Source: Bacteroidota bacterium (GTDB taxonomy: Bacteria; Bacteroidota; Bacteroidia; B-17B0; Aurantibacillaceae). Taken from it: a stretch of 64,000 bases of DNA. How positions within the stretch are numbered: the stretch's first letter is position 1; the number at the start of each line of letters is the position of its first letter. The notes below the pieces were generated by a model. The model made no database searches and was not told where the DNA came from. It saw only the letters and a program-made list of their open reading frames with translations. Made by a program: the position numbers and the translations under genes. The stretch lies in contig JADJSH010000003.1 of assembly GCA_016711805.1 (NCBI GenBank), positions 124,001-188,000 on the forward strand, written 5' to 3'. Of the stretch, positions 26,135 through 34,577 are shown piece after piece.

Positions 26135-26593
26135 ATGACACTATTAAACACTTTCGACCCTAAAACAACAGAAAAAACATTTGAACGTTTAGAGAAATTA
26201 AATTACATGAGTAAGCCGCAATGGGGCAAAATGAATGTAGCACAAATGTTAGCGCATTTAAATGTGACGTATGATTTAACCTACGGAAAAACAGTTAGTC
26301 ATCATTCATTTTTTGCAAAATTAATGATGAAATTATTTGTAAAAGGAATCGTGACAAGCGATAAACCATATCCAAAAAACTCTCGTACAGGTCCTGATTT
26401 TATTATCAGTAATGAACGTGATTTCGAAAAAGAGAAATCTATTTTTATTGATTATGTAAAACAAACCGAATCAAAAGGAGCTGCTTATTTTGAAGGAAGA
26501 GAAAACCCTGCATTTGGTGTTTTAACTGCTAAAGAATGGAGCAATCAATTTTACAAACACATCGATCATCACTTTACGCAGTTTGGGGTTTAA
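26135..26593 (+). CDS. DUF1569/DinB-like small protein
   Basis: 152 residues, cytosolic. The central MSKPQWGKMNVAQMLAHLNV and the C-terminal HIDHHFTQFGV carry spaced His residues at the positions where DinB-like four-helix proteins bind metal. This fits the DUF1569 family, of unknown biochemical role. It is coupled to lgt, probably as a passenger. Confidence 0.75.
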   Translation: MTLLNTFDPKTTEKTFERLEKLNYMSKPQWGKMNVAQMLAHLNVTYDLTYGKTVSHHSFFAKLMMKLFVKGIVTSDKPYPKNSRTGPDFIISNERDFEKEKSIFIDYVKQTESKGAAYFEGRENPAFGVLTAKEWSNQFYKHIDHHFTQFGV

Positions 26594-26612
26594 TCAACGA
26601 GTTTTTAAAATT

Positions 26613-26650
26613 AAAAAAGCCCTCACATAATTTGTGAGGGCTTTATTTTT
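26613..26650. terminator. Bidirectional terminator
   Basis: Stem GCCCTCACA (26619-26627) and TGTGAGGGC (26633-26641), A6 before and a T-rich tract after. It lies between convergent genes. Confidence 0.92.
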
Positions 26651-26669
26651 GTGTTGTTTAAATTATCCC

Positions 26670-28232
26670 TTATTGTACTCTGAATCCAGAGAAAAAATTA
26701 TTTATATTTCCAATTGTAGTACACGCTGCGCTTTGATATCCATATATTTGAACGGTTTCTCCAGCATTAAGATTCATTAAAAAACTTCCATTACGAACAT
26801 TATTATTTGCTGTTTCGCAAAACCAATATTCTAATGAATATGAAAATGCGCCGTTTTTATATATCTGAATAGCGTGTCTAGTTCCTGCTGCCTCATTTTT
26901 ATGTAAACCAACATTAAACTGGTACACGCCATTTGCTGGTGACGTAAACGCTCCAGTAGCAGGATTAAAATTACTACCTAAATCAAATTGTTCTGAATCA
27001 AACGGTACTAAAACGTTTGCTGCACCCATTGCTAAATTCGTAGATTGAATAGCATAAAAAGCACAATTTCTATTAAGTGAAACTGTATTTCCTGAACTAA
27101 TTGTCAAATCATTAGTTGCACCATTATAACTCAATGTTTGCGCTATTCCAACTCCCGCGGGACCTTGAGGGCCAGTCGCTCCAGTTGCACCAGCAGGGCC
27201 TTGAGGACCAGTTGCTCCCGTTAATCCAACTGGACCTTGAGGACCCGTTGCGCCTGTTAATCCTGTTGGGCCTTGTGGGCCAGTGGCACCTGTTGCTCCT
27301 GTTAATCCAACCGGACCCTGAGGACCCGTTGAACCTTGTGGACCAGTAGCACCTGTTAATCCAATCGGACCTTGAGGGCCAGTTGCTCCATCTAATCCAT
27401 CATTACCCGCTGGGCCTTGTGGACCTTGTGGGCCTGTTGCTCCTGTTAATCCAACCGGCCCTTGAGGACCAGTAGCTCCGTCTAATCCATCATTACCTGC
27501 TGGACCTTGTGGGCCTTGTGAACCAGTAGCACCTGTTAATCCTATCGGACCTTGAGAGCCAGTTGCTCCATCTAATCCATCGTTACCTGCAACACCTTGT
27601 GGGCCCTGTGGACCTGTTGCTCCGTCTAATCCATCATTACCTGCTGGACCTTGAGGGCCTTGTGGACCTGTTGCGCCTGTTAATCCTATTGGACCCTGTG
27701 GACCTGTTGCTCCATCTGCTCCATCAACACCGTCTGCACCATTAGTTCCAGCTGGACCTTGAGGACCCTGTGGACCTGTTGCTCCGGTTAAACCGGTTGG
27801 ACCTTGAGGACCTGGAATTGAACTTCCTGATGTCTTAGCATATAATGCATAAGGCACGCTTAACAATTGAGAGGTTCCCATTACTAAATAGGTAGTTCCG
27901 CCAGTTGCATCAAAAGCTGTTTCAATAAAATAAGGTCCATTTGCCCAATCGATAGTTGCAAAAGTTCCCGCTCCTACTACCGTTCCCGTTCCAATTTCCA
28001 AATTTACTAATCCATAAGCATTAGTTGTTGGGGTAAACGTTTCTTGATATACTATCGTACCTGTTGCACTTCCTTGTAAAATTGTTAATCGCATTCCAAC
28101 TGCTTGATTTGGAATTGCTATTTGCGATGCATCTCTTACTACTGATTGATACTTAAACGCTTCTGGACTTTGTGCCCATGCGCCTGTAGTTAATGCAAAG
28201 AAAGTAATTGCTGTTAGAAAAATTTTTTTCAT
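26670..28232 (-). CDS. Secreted collagen-like protein with C1q-like C-terminal domain
   Basis: 520 residues with a signal peptide (MKKIFLTAITFFALTTGAWA). An N-terminal beta domain (about 20-132; FKYQSVVRDASQIAIPNQAVG) of a kind common in Bacteroidota surface proteins is followed by about 240 residues of Gly-X-Y collagen repeats (GPQGPTGLTGATGPQGP type, about 135-375). The C-terminal domain of about 130 residues looks like C1q/TNF (YAIQSTNLAMGAANVLVPFDSEQFDLG...GVYQFNVGL), which trimerises. It should form a trimeric collagen-like stalk with a globular head. No T9SS C-terminal domain is visible. It lies 6 bp after a small T9SS cargo gene on the same strand. Confidence 0.88.
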   Translation of the reverse strand: MKKIFLTAITFFALTTGAWAQSPEAFKYQSVVRDASQIAIPNQAVGMRLTILQGSATGTIVYQETFTPTTNAYGLVNLEIGTGTVVGAGTFATIDWANGPYFIETAFDATGGTTYLVMGTSQLLSVPYALYAKTSGSSIPGPQGPTGLTGATGPQGPQGPAGTNGADGVDGADGATGPQGPIGLTGATGPQGPQGPAGNDGLDGATGPQGPQGVAGNDGLDGATGSQGPIGLTGATGSQGPQGPAGNDGLDGATGPQGPVGLTGATGPQGPQGPAGNDGLDGATGPQGPIGLTGATGPQGSTGPQGPVGLTGATGATGPQGPTGLTGATGPQGPVGLTGATGPQGPAGATGATGPQGPAGVGIAQTLSYNGATNDLTISSGNTVSLNRNCAFYAIQSTNLAMGAANVLVPFDSEQFDLGSNFNPATGAFTSPANGVYQFNVGLHKNEAAGTRHAIQIYKNGAFSYSLEYWFCETANNNVRNGSFLMNLNAGETVQIYGYQSAACTTIGNINNFFSGFRVQ

Positions 28233-28238
28233 GCCTCT

Positions 28239-28703
28239 TTAGTTTTTAATGATTTTATATGATTTAATTTTTTTGTCTTTTTTGTGTGTTAATGTTAACA
28301 GATAAGTTCCGTCTGCATAATGAGAAACCTTAACGCTTGTGAGCGACTGGCTTAATTCTGTTTGCTCAACTAGTTTTCCAGCCGTATCATAAATCTGCAG
28401 AGTTAAGCCTTCGAATTTTTCAACCGCTAAATTGACAAAGTCTGAAGTTGGATTTGGAAAAATGTTTACGAGGATATTTGCATCTAAATCTTCGATGTTA
28501 GTTATAACAACGTTAGTTTGATGAAACCCTTGGGTCAAGTCGTTTGATCCATTAGAAACAGTTGCAGTAACGGGCTCTCCAATTGTATAATCAATTGTAT
28601 TAGAGGCGTTGCTGTAACTATTGCCCTGAGTTGAAATTACGCTTTGAGCATTGACCGATGCTGAGAGTAAAAACACCCCAATTGGTAGTAGTTTCTTTTT
28701 CAT
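28239..28703 (-). CDS. Small secreted protein with T9SS type A sorting domain
   Basis: 154 residues: signal peptide (MKKKLLPIGVFLLSASVNAQ), a short module SVISTQGNSYSNASNTIDYT ending in LTQGFHQT, then a type A C-terminal domain (VNIFPNPTSDFVNLAVEKF to KSYKIIKN). The module before the sorting domain is only about 60 residues. It is probably co-expressed with the collagen-like gene downstream. Confidence 0.85.
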   Translation of the reverse strand: MKKKLLPIGVFLLSASVNAQSVISTQGNSYSNASNTIDYTIGEPVTATVSNGSNDLTQGFHQTNVVITNIEDLDANILVNIFPNPTSDFVNLAVEKFEGLTLQIYDTAGKLVEQTELSQSLTSVKVSHYADGTYLLTLTHKKDKKIKSYKIIKN

Positions 28704-28819
28704 AAATGTTTATTTTTAGTATTACGAATACTAACTTAGATAATAAATGAAAAAGAAAATACATGTTGGGGTAAACAACAATACTTTGTATGTGAATGAC
28801 GCTAACGTGAATTTATTAA

Positions 28820-29494
28820 CTAAAACTTTACTTGATTTCCTCTAGATACGGGAATTTCAATTTCATTAATATATACACTTTTTGAAGTGCTTCTAGTTAT
28901 TTTTGTAACATTAACAATATAAGATCTATGAGTACGATGAAATAATTCTTCAGGTGTGTTTTCTTTAAACCATTCCATTGTATTTCTAACTGTAAATTTT
29001 TTATTTACTGCATAAATGTGAATATAATTATCATCACTTTGTGCATATAAAATATCGTCAACAGAAATTTTTACATCTGCATACCCATCTTTAAATACTA
29101 AATATTTTTCATTTATACTCTCTAGATTCGTTTCTATTAGATGTACAGCAGCATAAACATCCATTTGTTTAAATGGTTTCGTTATATATCCTGAGGGTTT
29201 AGTACTTAAAGCGAGTTGCACAATTTCTTTATCCGAATGGGCTGTTATATATATAAATGGGATTTTAAAGTTTTTGTTTATTTCTTCGGCAATTTCAATT
29301 CCCTCTCTCTCATTCTTCATTCGAATATCTAATAATACCAAACTTGGTTTATGATCTTCTATCTTAACCAAAGCTTGTTGTCTATTGTGCGCTAATACTA
29401 TATTATTATAACCCAAAGCAAGCAACTCGTCTTTCAAGAATTCGGCAATCAAAACTTCATCATCAACAATTAATATTTTAAATGCATTATTCAT
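28820..29494 (-). CDS. LytTR-family response regulator
   Basis: The start is taken at the Met of MNNAFKILIVDDEVLI (224 residues); the upstream in-frame ATG at 29533 lies inside the kinase gene. The receiver domain (about 5-120) has the acidic pair VDDE, the phospho-acceptor Asp in LVLLDIRMKNE and Lys in YITKPFKQM. The LytTR DNA-binding domain (about 135-224) includes YAQSDDNYIHIYAVNKKF and HRTHRSYIVNV. It overlaps the preceding kinase gene by 8 bp, forming a typical pair. Confidence 0.92.
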   Translation of the reverse strand: MNNAFKILIVDDEVLIAEFLKDELLALGYNNIVLAHNRQQALVKIEDHKPSLVLLDIRMKNEREGIEIAEEINKNFKIPFIYITAHSDKEIVQLALSTKPSGYITKPFKQMDVYAAVHLIETNLESINEKYLVFKDGYADVKISVDDILYAQSDDNYIHIYAVNKKFTVRNTMEWFKENTPEELFHRTHRSYIVNVTKITRSTSKSVYINEIEIPVSRGNQVKF

Positions 29495-31340
29495 TAATAT
29501 TATATGGAATTTTAAAATTATACTCAACGCCATTTTTATCTATAACCTCATATTCTGCCTCAATTTGACGGGAAAAAATATCAATTAAGCGTGTTCCTAA
29601 TCCCGATTTATTTGATTGCACTACTAAGCCTTCACCATTATCTTTAACTGAATATAAAACAATGCTACTAGACACTTTTTTTAGCTTAATATCAATAGAG
29701 GGTGAAGATATATTCTTAAACGCATGTTTTATAGCATTGCTAATAATCTCAGAAGTAATCATTCCTATTGCAACACTATTTGTAATATTAAATTCAATAT
29801 CACTATCTAATTCTAAATTAAATTGAATGGGTTTGGTTTTATCAATAACTAATTCCTTTAGTTTTTCTAACAATTCAATTAAGTATTCTTTCATGACTAT
29901 ATGTTCAGAAGTATCCTTATTGTACAACATTTCATGAACTAAGGACATTGCATTAATACGTCTTGCCGTTTCATTTAAATGGATTTTTTTATTTTCGTCA
30001 GGAATACTGTTTAGTTGCATTTTTAACATTGCACTAATTAATTGTAAATTGTTTTTTACCCGATGATGTACTTCTTGTATGAGCGCATCTTTTTCTTTGT
30101 TTTGAATCTTTAATAACTTGTTAGCATTGTTGAGACGATACATTAAAACTACAATAACAACTAAAAAAATTATAAGAGTTATAAGTGATATTAATATGGT
30201 CTTATTTAGTCTGTTTTTTTGTGAAATTGCCAATTCTGAGAGTTTCAACTTATCTGAAACAAAACTCATTTCTTTTGTTATTTGCTCATTATTATACTGT
30301 TCTTTTATTTTACTTATTTCTATGTCTCTATTAATTGAAATATTCCGTATATAAGATTCATGGTATTTTATAAAGTAAAAAAATGCTTTGCTCGAATCGT
30401 TCGCTACAACTTCTTTTGTACTTAAATTGTGATAAACACTAGATAAATCGAAATTCAATTTTTTAGTTTCAACCAACTTTATTATTTTAAAATATAATTT
30501 TTCAACCTCTATTTTAGGGTAATTATTATGTGAATACAACATTGCCCTATTATTCATTACATGTATTAAATTATAATCATCCCCTAACGCTTCATAAATA
30601 TTTTCGGCTAGTTGATATAAAACAGATGAGCTATCAACCTTTGACTTGTTTTTATATGAAAAACCAAGTTCATTCAGCGTTTGCGCAATAATCAAACTAT
30701 CTTTTAATGCCTTTGCTATTTTGAGTACTTTAAATGATAAATAAATAGACGAGTCTATTCTGTTCGTTTCATTTTTAATAGCGGACGCTCTTCCATATAA
30801 CCGCATTAAAAGCGAAGAATCTTTATTGATGCTTTTAGATAATTTAAATCCAATATTGATGTATTTTTCGGCTTCTGAATAATCCGCTGTTTTTCTAAAA
30901 TATTCTGCCATTTCGATGTTTATTCTTAATAAACCTATGCTATCTTTTATTTTTGAGAAAAGTTCATTTACCGACAAATATTCTTTAAGCGCCTGTAAAT
31001 TTTGTGACTGAAATTTATAACAATTAGCTAGTTGAAGTTTTAAATACGCTTTCTCTTCCAAAAACTTATTGATACTAGGTTTTTGGAGGTTTGATTCCAG
31101 TAATGTTTTTGATTCACTAAACCGTGATTTGGCATTATACCTAGATGCTAAGAATGCGACAACCCTAAAATACTCTTTTGGGTTAGCATTAATGTCCGCT
31201 TTTTTTAATTCACTTTCTGAAGCAACAATAGCGACATCAATATTCCTAATTTTTTTAAGTTTTAAGACAATATCATTTTGAGAACTTAACGAACTAATTG
31301 TCGTTAACGTTAACAAAAAAAATATTATTCTTACTAGCAT
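29487..31340 (-). CDS. TPR sensor histidine kinase (HisKA_2 type)
   Basis: 617 residues. Signal peptide MLVRIIFFLLTLTTISSLSSQ, a periplasmic helical/TPR region (about 25-375), one membrane span (KTILISLITLIIFLVVIVVL, about 385-405), then a HisKA_2 dimerisation helix with the phospho-acceptor His (VHHRVKNNLQLISAMLKM). A C-terminal HATPase_c domain follows (MITSEIISNAIKHAF and DNGEGL). It should phosphorylate the overlapping LytTR regulator. The stimulus is unknown. Confidence 0.93.
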   Translation of the reverse strand: MLVRIIFFLLTLTTISSLSSQNDIVLKLKKIRNIDVAIVASESELKKADINANPKEYFRVVAFLASRYNAKSRFSESKTLLESNLQKPSINKFLEEKAYLKLQLANCYKFQSQNLQALKEYLSVNELFSKIKDSIGLLRINIEMAEYFRKTADYSEAEKYINIGFKLSKSINKDSSLLMRLYGRASAIKNETNRIDSSIYLSFKVLKIAKALKDSLIIAQTLNELGFSYKNKSKVDSSSVLYQLAENIYEALGDDYNLIHVMNNRAMLYSHNNYPKIEVEKLYFKIIKLVETKKLNFDLSSVYHNLSTKEVVANDSSKAFFYFIKYHESYIRNISINRDIEISKIKEQYNNEQITKEMSFVSDKLKLSELAISQKNRLNKTILISLITLIIFLVVIVVLMYRLNNANKLLKIQNKEKDALIQEVHHRVKNNLQLISAMLKMQLNSIPDENKKIHLNETARRINAMSLVHEMLYNKDTSEHIVMKEYLIELLEKLKELVIDKTKPIQFNLELDSDIEFNITNSVAIGMITSEIISNAIKHAFKNISSPSIDIKLKKVSSSIVLYSVKDNGEGLVVQSNKSGLGTRLIDIFSRQIEAEYEVIDKNGVEYNFKIPYNINE

Positions 31341-31576
31341 TAAAATAAAAAAAATCCATTAGTTAAATGTGCGCCATAAAGTTCAAAAAAATGTTTGAAT
31401 AAAAACATATAATTTGGTAAACAGCAAAACTTTGTACGTGAATGTATAAAAAAACCAGTACTTTTCCTTTATCTCCTGTTTAAAACTCCACCTTAGTTTT
31501 AACCATATTTCGTATTTCTTGCAGCATTTATTAATTATCTTTACAATAAGCACATTTGCTGTGCTTATGTATTATT

Positions 31577-33811
31577 ATGGCAAAATCAAAAAAGAAACAA
31601 CCAAAACGCTATTTGTTCGAAGAAGTATTAGCGTTTTTAAAACATAACGACGGAAAATCATTTAACTACAAACAGCTTGGCGCTGCTATGGAAATTGAAA
31701 ATGAAAGCGATCGCTTTTCCTTATTAGAAACCTTAGAAGAACTCAAACACCAAGGCTTTGTGATTGAAACGGATATCGGAAAATACGCGGCTAAAGAATC
31801 GAAAACATACCAAACTGGAACCATTGATTTCACCACACAAGGCACAGCCTTTGTCATTATCTCGCCCGATGTACCAGATGTATTTATTCCTTTTAAAAGA
31901 ACCAAGGATGCCTTACATGGCGATTTGGTAAAAGTATTTGTACACCCACAACATGGTCGTGGAAAAGCAGAAGGCGAAGTCGTAGAAGTGATTCAACGTC
32001 GTAAAACAAAATTTGTGGGTAGCATACAGATTAATCCAAAATTTGCTTTCGTTGTTCCTGATTACACAAAAGTACACGTCGATTTTTTCGTGCCTTTAGA
32101 GCATATTAATGGTGCTAAAAACGGACAAAAAGTATTGGTAGAAATGACCGAGTGGAAGCGCGGTTCTGATAATCCTAACGGAAAAGTCATTGATGTATTA
32201 GGAAACTCTGGCGAACACGAAACCGAAATTCACGCGATTATGGCGGAATATGGTTTACCAATGGTGTTTGCTCCTGAGGTTGAAGCAGCGGCTAAAAAAT
32301 TAGCAACGGAAATTACTCCTGAAGAAATTGCGAAACGTAGAGACTTTAGAGGTATTACCACTTTTACAATTGACCCGCACGATGCGAAAGATTTTGATGA
32401 TGCGCTTTCTTTACAAAAGTTAGAGAATGGCAATTGGGAAGTTGGTGTGCATATTGCCGATGTGACACATTATTTAAAACCACATACTATTTTAGATGAC
32501 GAAGCGGTAAGCCGTGCTACATCTGTATATTTGGTTGACCGTTGCGTACCAATGTTACCTGAAGTGTTAAGTAACTTTGCTTGTTCGTTGCGTCCGCACG
32601 AAGAAAAATATTGTTTTAGTGCCGTGTTCGAATTAGACGACCATGCACAAATTCAAAATCAATGGTTTGGTAAAACGGTTATTTATAGTGATCACCGTTT
32701 TTCTTACGAAGAAGTACAAACGATTATTGAAACAGGCGAAGGTCCTTATAAAGATGAAATTTTTACTTTAGATCGTTTAGCAAAAATATTACGCGCCGAA
32801 CGTACTTCTAAAGGCTCTATCTTTTTTGATAAAGCTGAAGTGAAATTTCAATTAGATGATGCTGGTGCACCAACTGGTGTTTACTTTAAAACACAAAAAG
32901 ATGCGCATAAATTGATTGAAGATTTTATGTTATTAGCTAATCGTAAGGTAGCGGAGTTCTTAGGAAAGAAAACTAAAAACGACAACCAACAAAACCAGAA
33001 AAATCAAGCGAAGAAAGATAAAAACGATAAAGGTTCTGATGCCGTGGTGTATCGTATACATGATGTGCCAAAGGATGAGAAATTAATGGAGTTAAATAAT
33101 TTTGTAGAGCGTTTTGGCTATTCGGTTGCCGTGGGAAATAAAATGAAAACGGCACAGTCTATCAATAAATTATTGCAAGACGTGAAGAATAAAAAAGAGC
33201 AAAGCATGATTGAATTACTAGCAGTTCGCTCCATGCCTAAAGCAGTTTACACCACTAAAAACACTGGTCACTATGGTTTAGGCTTTGATTACTACACGCA
33301 TTTTACTTCTCCTATCCGTCGTTATCCAGATGTGATGGTGCACCGTTTATTAGAAGCCAAATTAAATCATACACATTATTTAAAAGCCGATGAATTAGAA
33401 TTGTTATGTAAGCATTCTTCGGAAATGGAAAAGTTAGCATCCGATGCCGAACGTGCTTCTATTAAATACAAACAAGTAGAATTTTTAGAAGATAAAATTG
33501 GACAAGAGTTTGAAGGTGTGATTAGTGGTGTAACCGAATGGGGAATTTTTGTAGAGATTATTGAAAACAAATGTGAAGGCCGTGTAAGTATGCGCGACAT
33601 GAAAGATGATCAATACTCTTTTGATGAAGATAATTACCGCGTGGTTGGCCGTAAAACAGGGCGTATTTATACATTAGGCGATAAAGTAACCATTAAAGTA
33701 AGACGTGCTGACTTAGTAAAAAAACAATTAGACTTTGAATTTGTTTCTGGTGTACCTTCTACTAAAGAAGTGGAAATTAGAAATCCTAAGAGGTATAAGA
33801 AGAGGAGGTAG
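31577..33811 (+). CDS. rnr: Ribonuclease R
   Basis: The start is taken at MAKSKKKQPKRYLFEEVL (744 residues) rather than the upstream ATG at 31556, which adds seven residues not expected of the family. It is a processive 3'-5' exoribonuclease for structured RNA and RNA quality control. Domains: winged-helix/RNase_R N-terminus, two cold-shock folds, a central RNB catalytic domain with the metal motif IDPHDAKDFDDALSL, and a C-terminal S1 domain (GQEFEGVISGVTEWGIFVEI). A Gln/Lys-rich spacer (TKNDNQQNQKNQAKKDKND, about residue 467) interrupts the RNB region and appears as an extra loop. Confidence 0.95.
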   Translation: MAKSKKKQPKRYLFEEVLAFLKHNDGKSFNYKQLGAAMEIENESDRFSLLETLEELKHQGFVIETDIGKYAAKESKTYQTGTIDFTTQGTAFVIISPDVPDVFIPFKRTKDALHGDLVKVFVHPQHGRGKAEGEVVEVIQRRKTKFVGSIQINPKFAFVVPDYTKVHVDFFVPLEHINGAKNGQKVLVEMTEWKRGSDNPNGKVIDVLGNSGEHETEIHAIMAEYGLPMVFAPEVEAAAKKLATEITPEEIAKRRDFRGITTFTIDPHDAKDFDDALSLQKLENGNWEVGVHIADVTHYLKPHTILDDEAVSRATSVYLVDRCVPMLPEVLSNFACSLRPHEEKYCFSAVFELDDHAQIQNQWFGKTVIYSDHRFSYEEVQTIIETGEGPYKDEIFTLDRLAKILRAERTSKGSIFFDKAEVKFQLDDAGAPTGVYFKTQKDAHKLIEDFMLLANRKVAEFLGKKTKNDNQQNQKNQAKKDKNDKGSDAVVYRIHDVPKDEKLMELNNFVERFGYSVAVGNKMKTAQSINKLLQDVKNKKEQSMIELLAVRSMPKAVYTTKNTGHYGLGFDYYTHFTSPIRRYPDVMVHRLLEAKLNHTHYLKADELELLCKHSSEMEKLASDAERASIKYKQVEFLEDKIGQEFEGVISGVTEWGIFVEIIENKCEGRVSMRDMKDDQYSFDEDNYRVVGRKTGRIYTLGDKVTIKVRRADLVKKQLDFEFVSGVPSTKEVEIRNPKRYKKRR

Positions 33812-33917
33812 GTGTTGAAATTTTTACATAATTTTATTAAGGCCATCAAGACATTTTATGCCGACTATAGACATTTTAGCTGCAAAAAGTTGGGCATTCT
33901 ACAAGACAAATAATATT

Positions 33918-34334
33918 ATGAAAAAAGAAATCATAAAACGACTTACATATACATTTATAATATCATTAGTTATCTCTATGATATATAGTTTAAAAAAATA
34001 TGAAGCAACAATCGGTAATGAGGCTAGACAAGGTATGTTTCTGTTAGTAATAATCGCTTTTATTTTATCTGTAATTAACTTTATTTTATCCTTGACAGCA
34101 CTCCTAAATGTATATCCAACTATAAGACAAAATTTCTGGAAAAGTCTAATGACATTTCTCTTGCTTCCAAGTATTTTATTCATTTTTATGCTGACATTAT
34201 TTCTTAGTGAGCACAGTGACAATGAAACAATAATGGACTTTCTTTCACTTGGTCACACTTCAATACTATTTATTGTATTACTATCATTCCATTTCTTTCG
34301 TTTTCACAAAACAATTAAAATAGCAGACACGTAA
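33918..34334 (+). CDS. Hypothetical four-span membrane protein
   Basis: 138 residues from MKKEIIKRLTYTFIISLVIS; an alternative ATG at 33858 would add 20 weakly composed residues. Four hydrophobic helices are visible, at about 10-28, 45-72, 80-100 and 110-130. Only Lys-rich loops separate them and no family motif is recognised. It is a small membrane protein of unknown role, about 105 bp after rnr, with no clear operon partner. Confidence 0.55.
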   Translation: MKKEIIKRLTYTFIISLVISMIYSLKKYEATIGNEARQGMFLLVIIAFILSVINFILSLTALLNVYPTIRQNFWKSLMTFLLLPSILFIFMLTLFLSEHSDNETIMDFLSLGHTSILFIVLLSFHFFRFHKTIKIADT

Positions 34335-34410
34335 GCAATGTTAGAACTAACCTTACCTTTGTAGAGCTAACACATGGTACTCACAAAGCGCTTGAATATT
34401 TTCAGAAACA

Positions 34411-34446
34411 AAAAAGCCATCCCGACATCTCAGGATGGCTTTTTTT
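34411..34446. terminator. Hairpin terminator
   Basis: Stem GCCATCC (34416-34422) and GGATGGC (34433-34439) with A5 before and T7 after. It may serve the hypothetical gene before it. It also sits, on the minus strand, just after the relic described at 34466. Confidence 0.8.
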
Positions 34447-34465
34447 ACAATTAAACTTTAAAAAA

Positions 34466-34510
34466 CTAAAATTTATTAATGAAGTACTCTGTCCTGCAGT
34501 TAGCTTGGAA
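34466..34510 (-). pseudogene. Relic of an OmpA-family gene 3' end
   Basis: On the minus strand these bases read QANCRTEYFINKF then stop, closely matching the last residues of the OmpA/PD40 protein at 37453 (QANRRTEFLITKF then stop). The DNA after the stop is also alike: TACAATTAAACTTT in both cases, then a GC hairpin and a T tract. A TGA two codons upstream of the matching part ends the homology. It is a remnant of a duplicated or deleted paralogue. Confidence 0.65.
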
Positions 34511-34577
34511 TCAATATACCCAGCATTGGGTATTTATTTATTTTCATAAAAAAGTAATTTCGTAGCAAAAATACACT

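Noticed and set aside
26670..28232. Opposite-strand open frames across the collagen-like gene (about 27116-27349 and 27563-27745)
   Set aside because: A repeat period of 9 bases with no stop codons creates open antisense frames; they encode only Leu/His/Gln repeats without homology.
31556..31576. Upstream start for ribonuclease R
   Set aside because: The seven added residues (MLCLCII) are hydrophobic and unlike the family's basic N-terminus; the ATG at 31577 begins the expected Lys-rich start.
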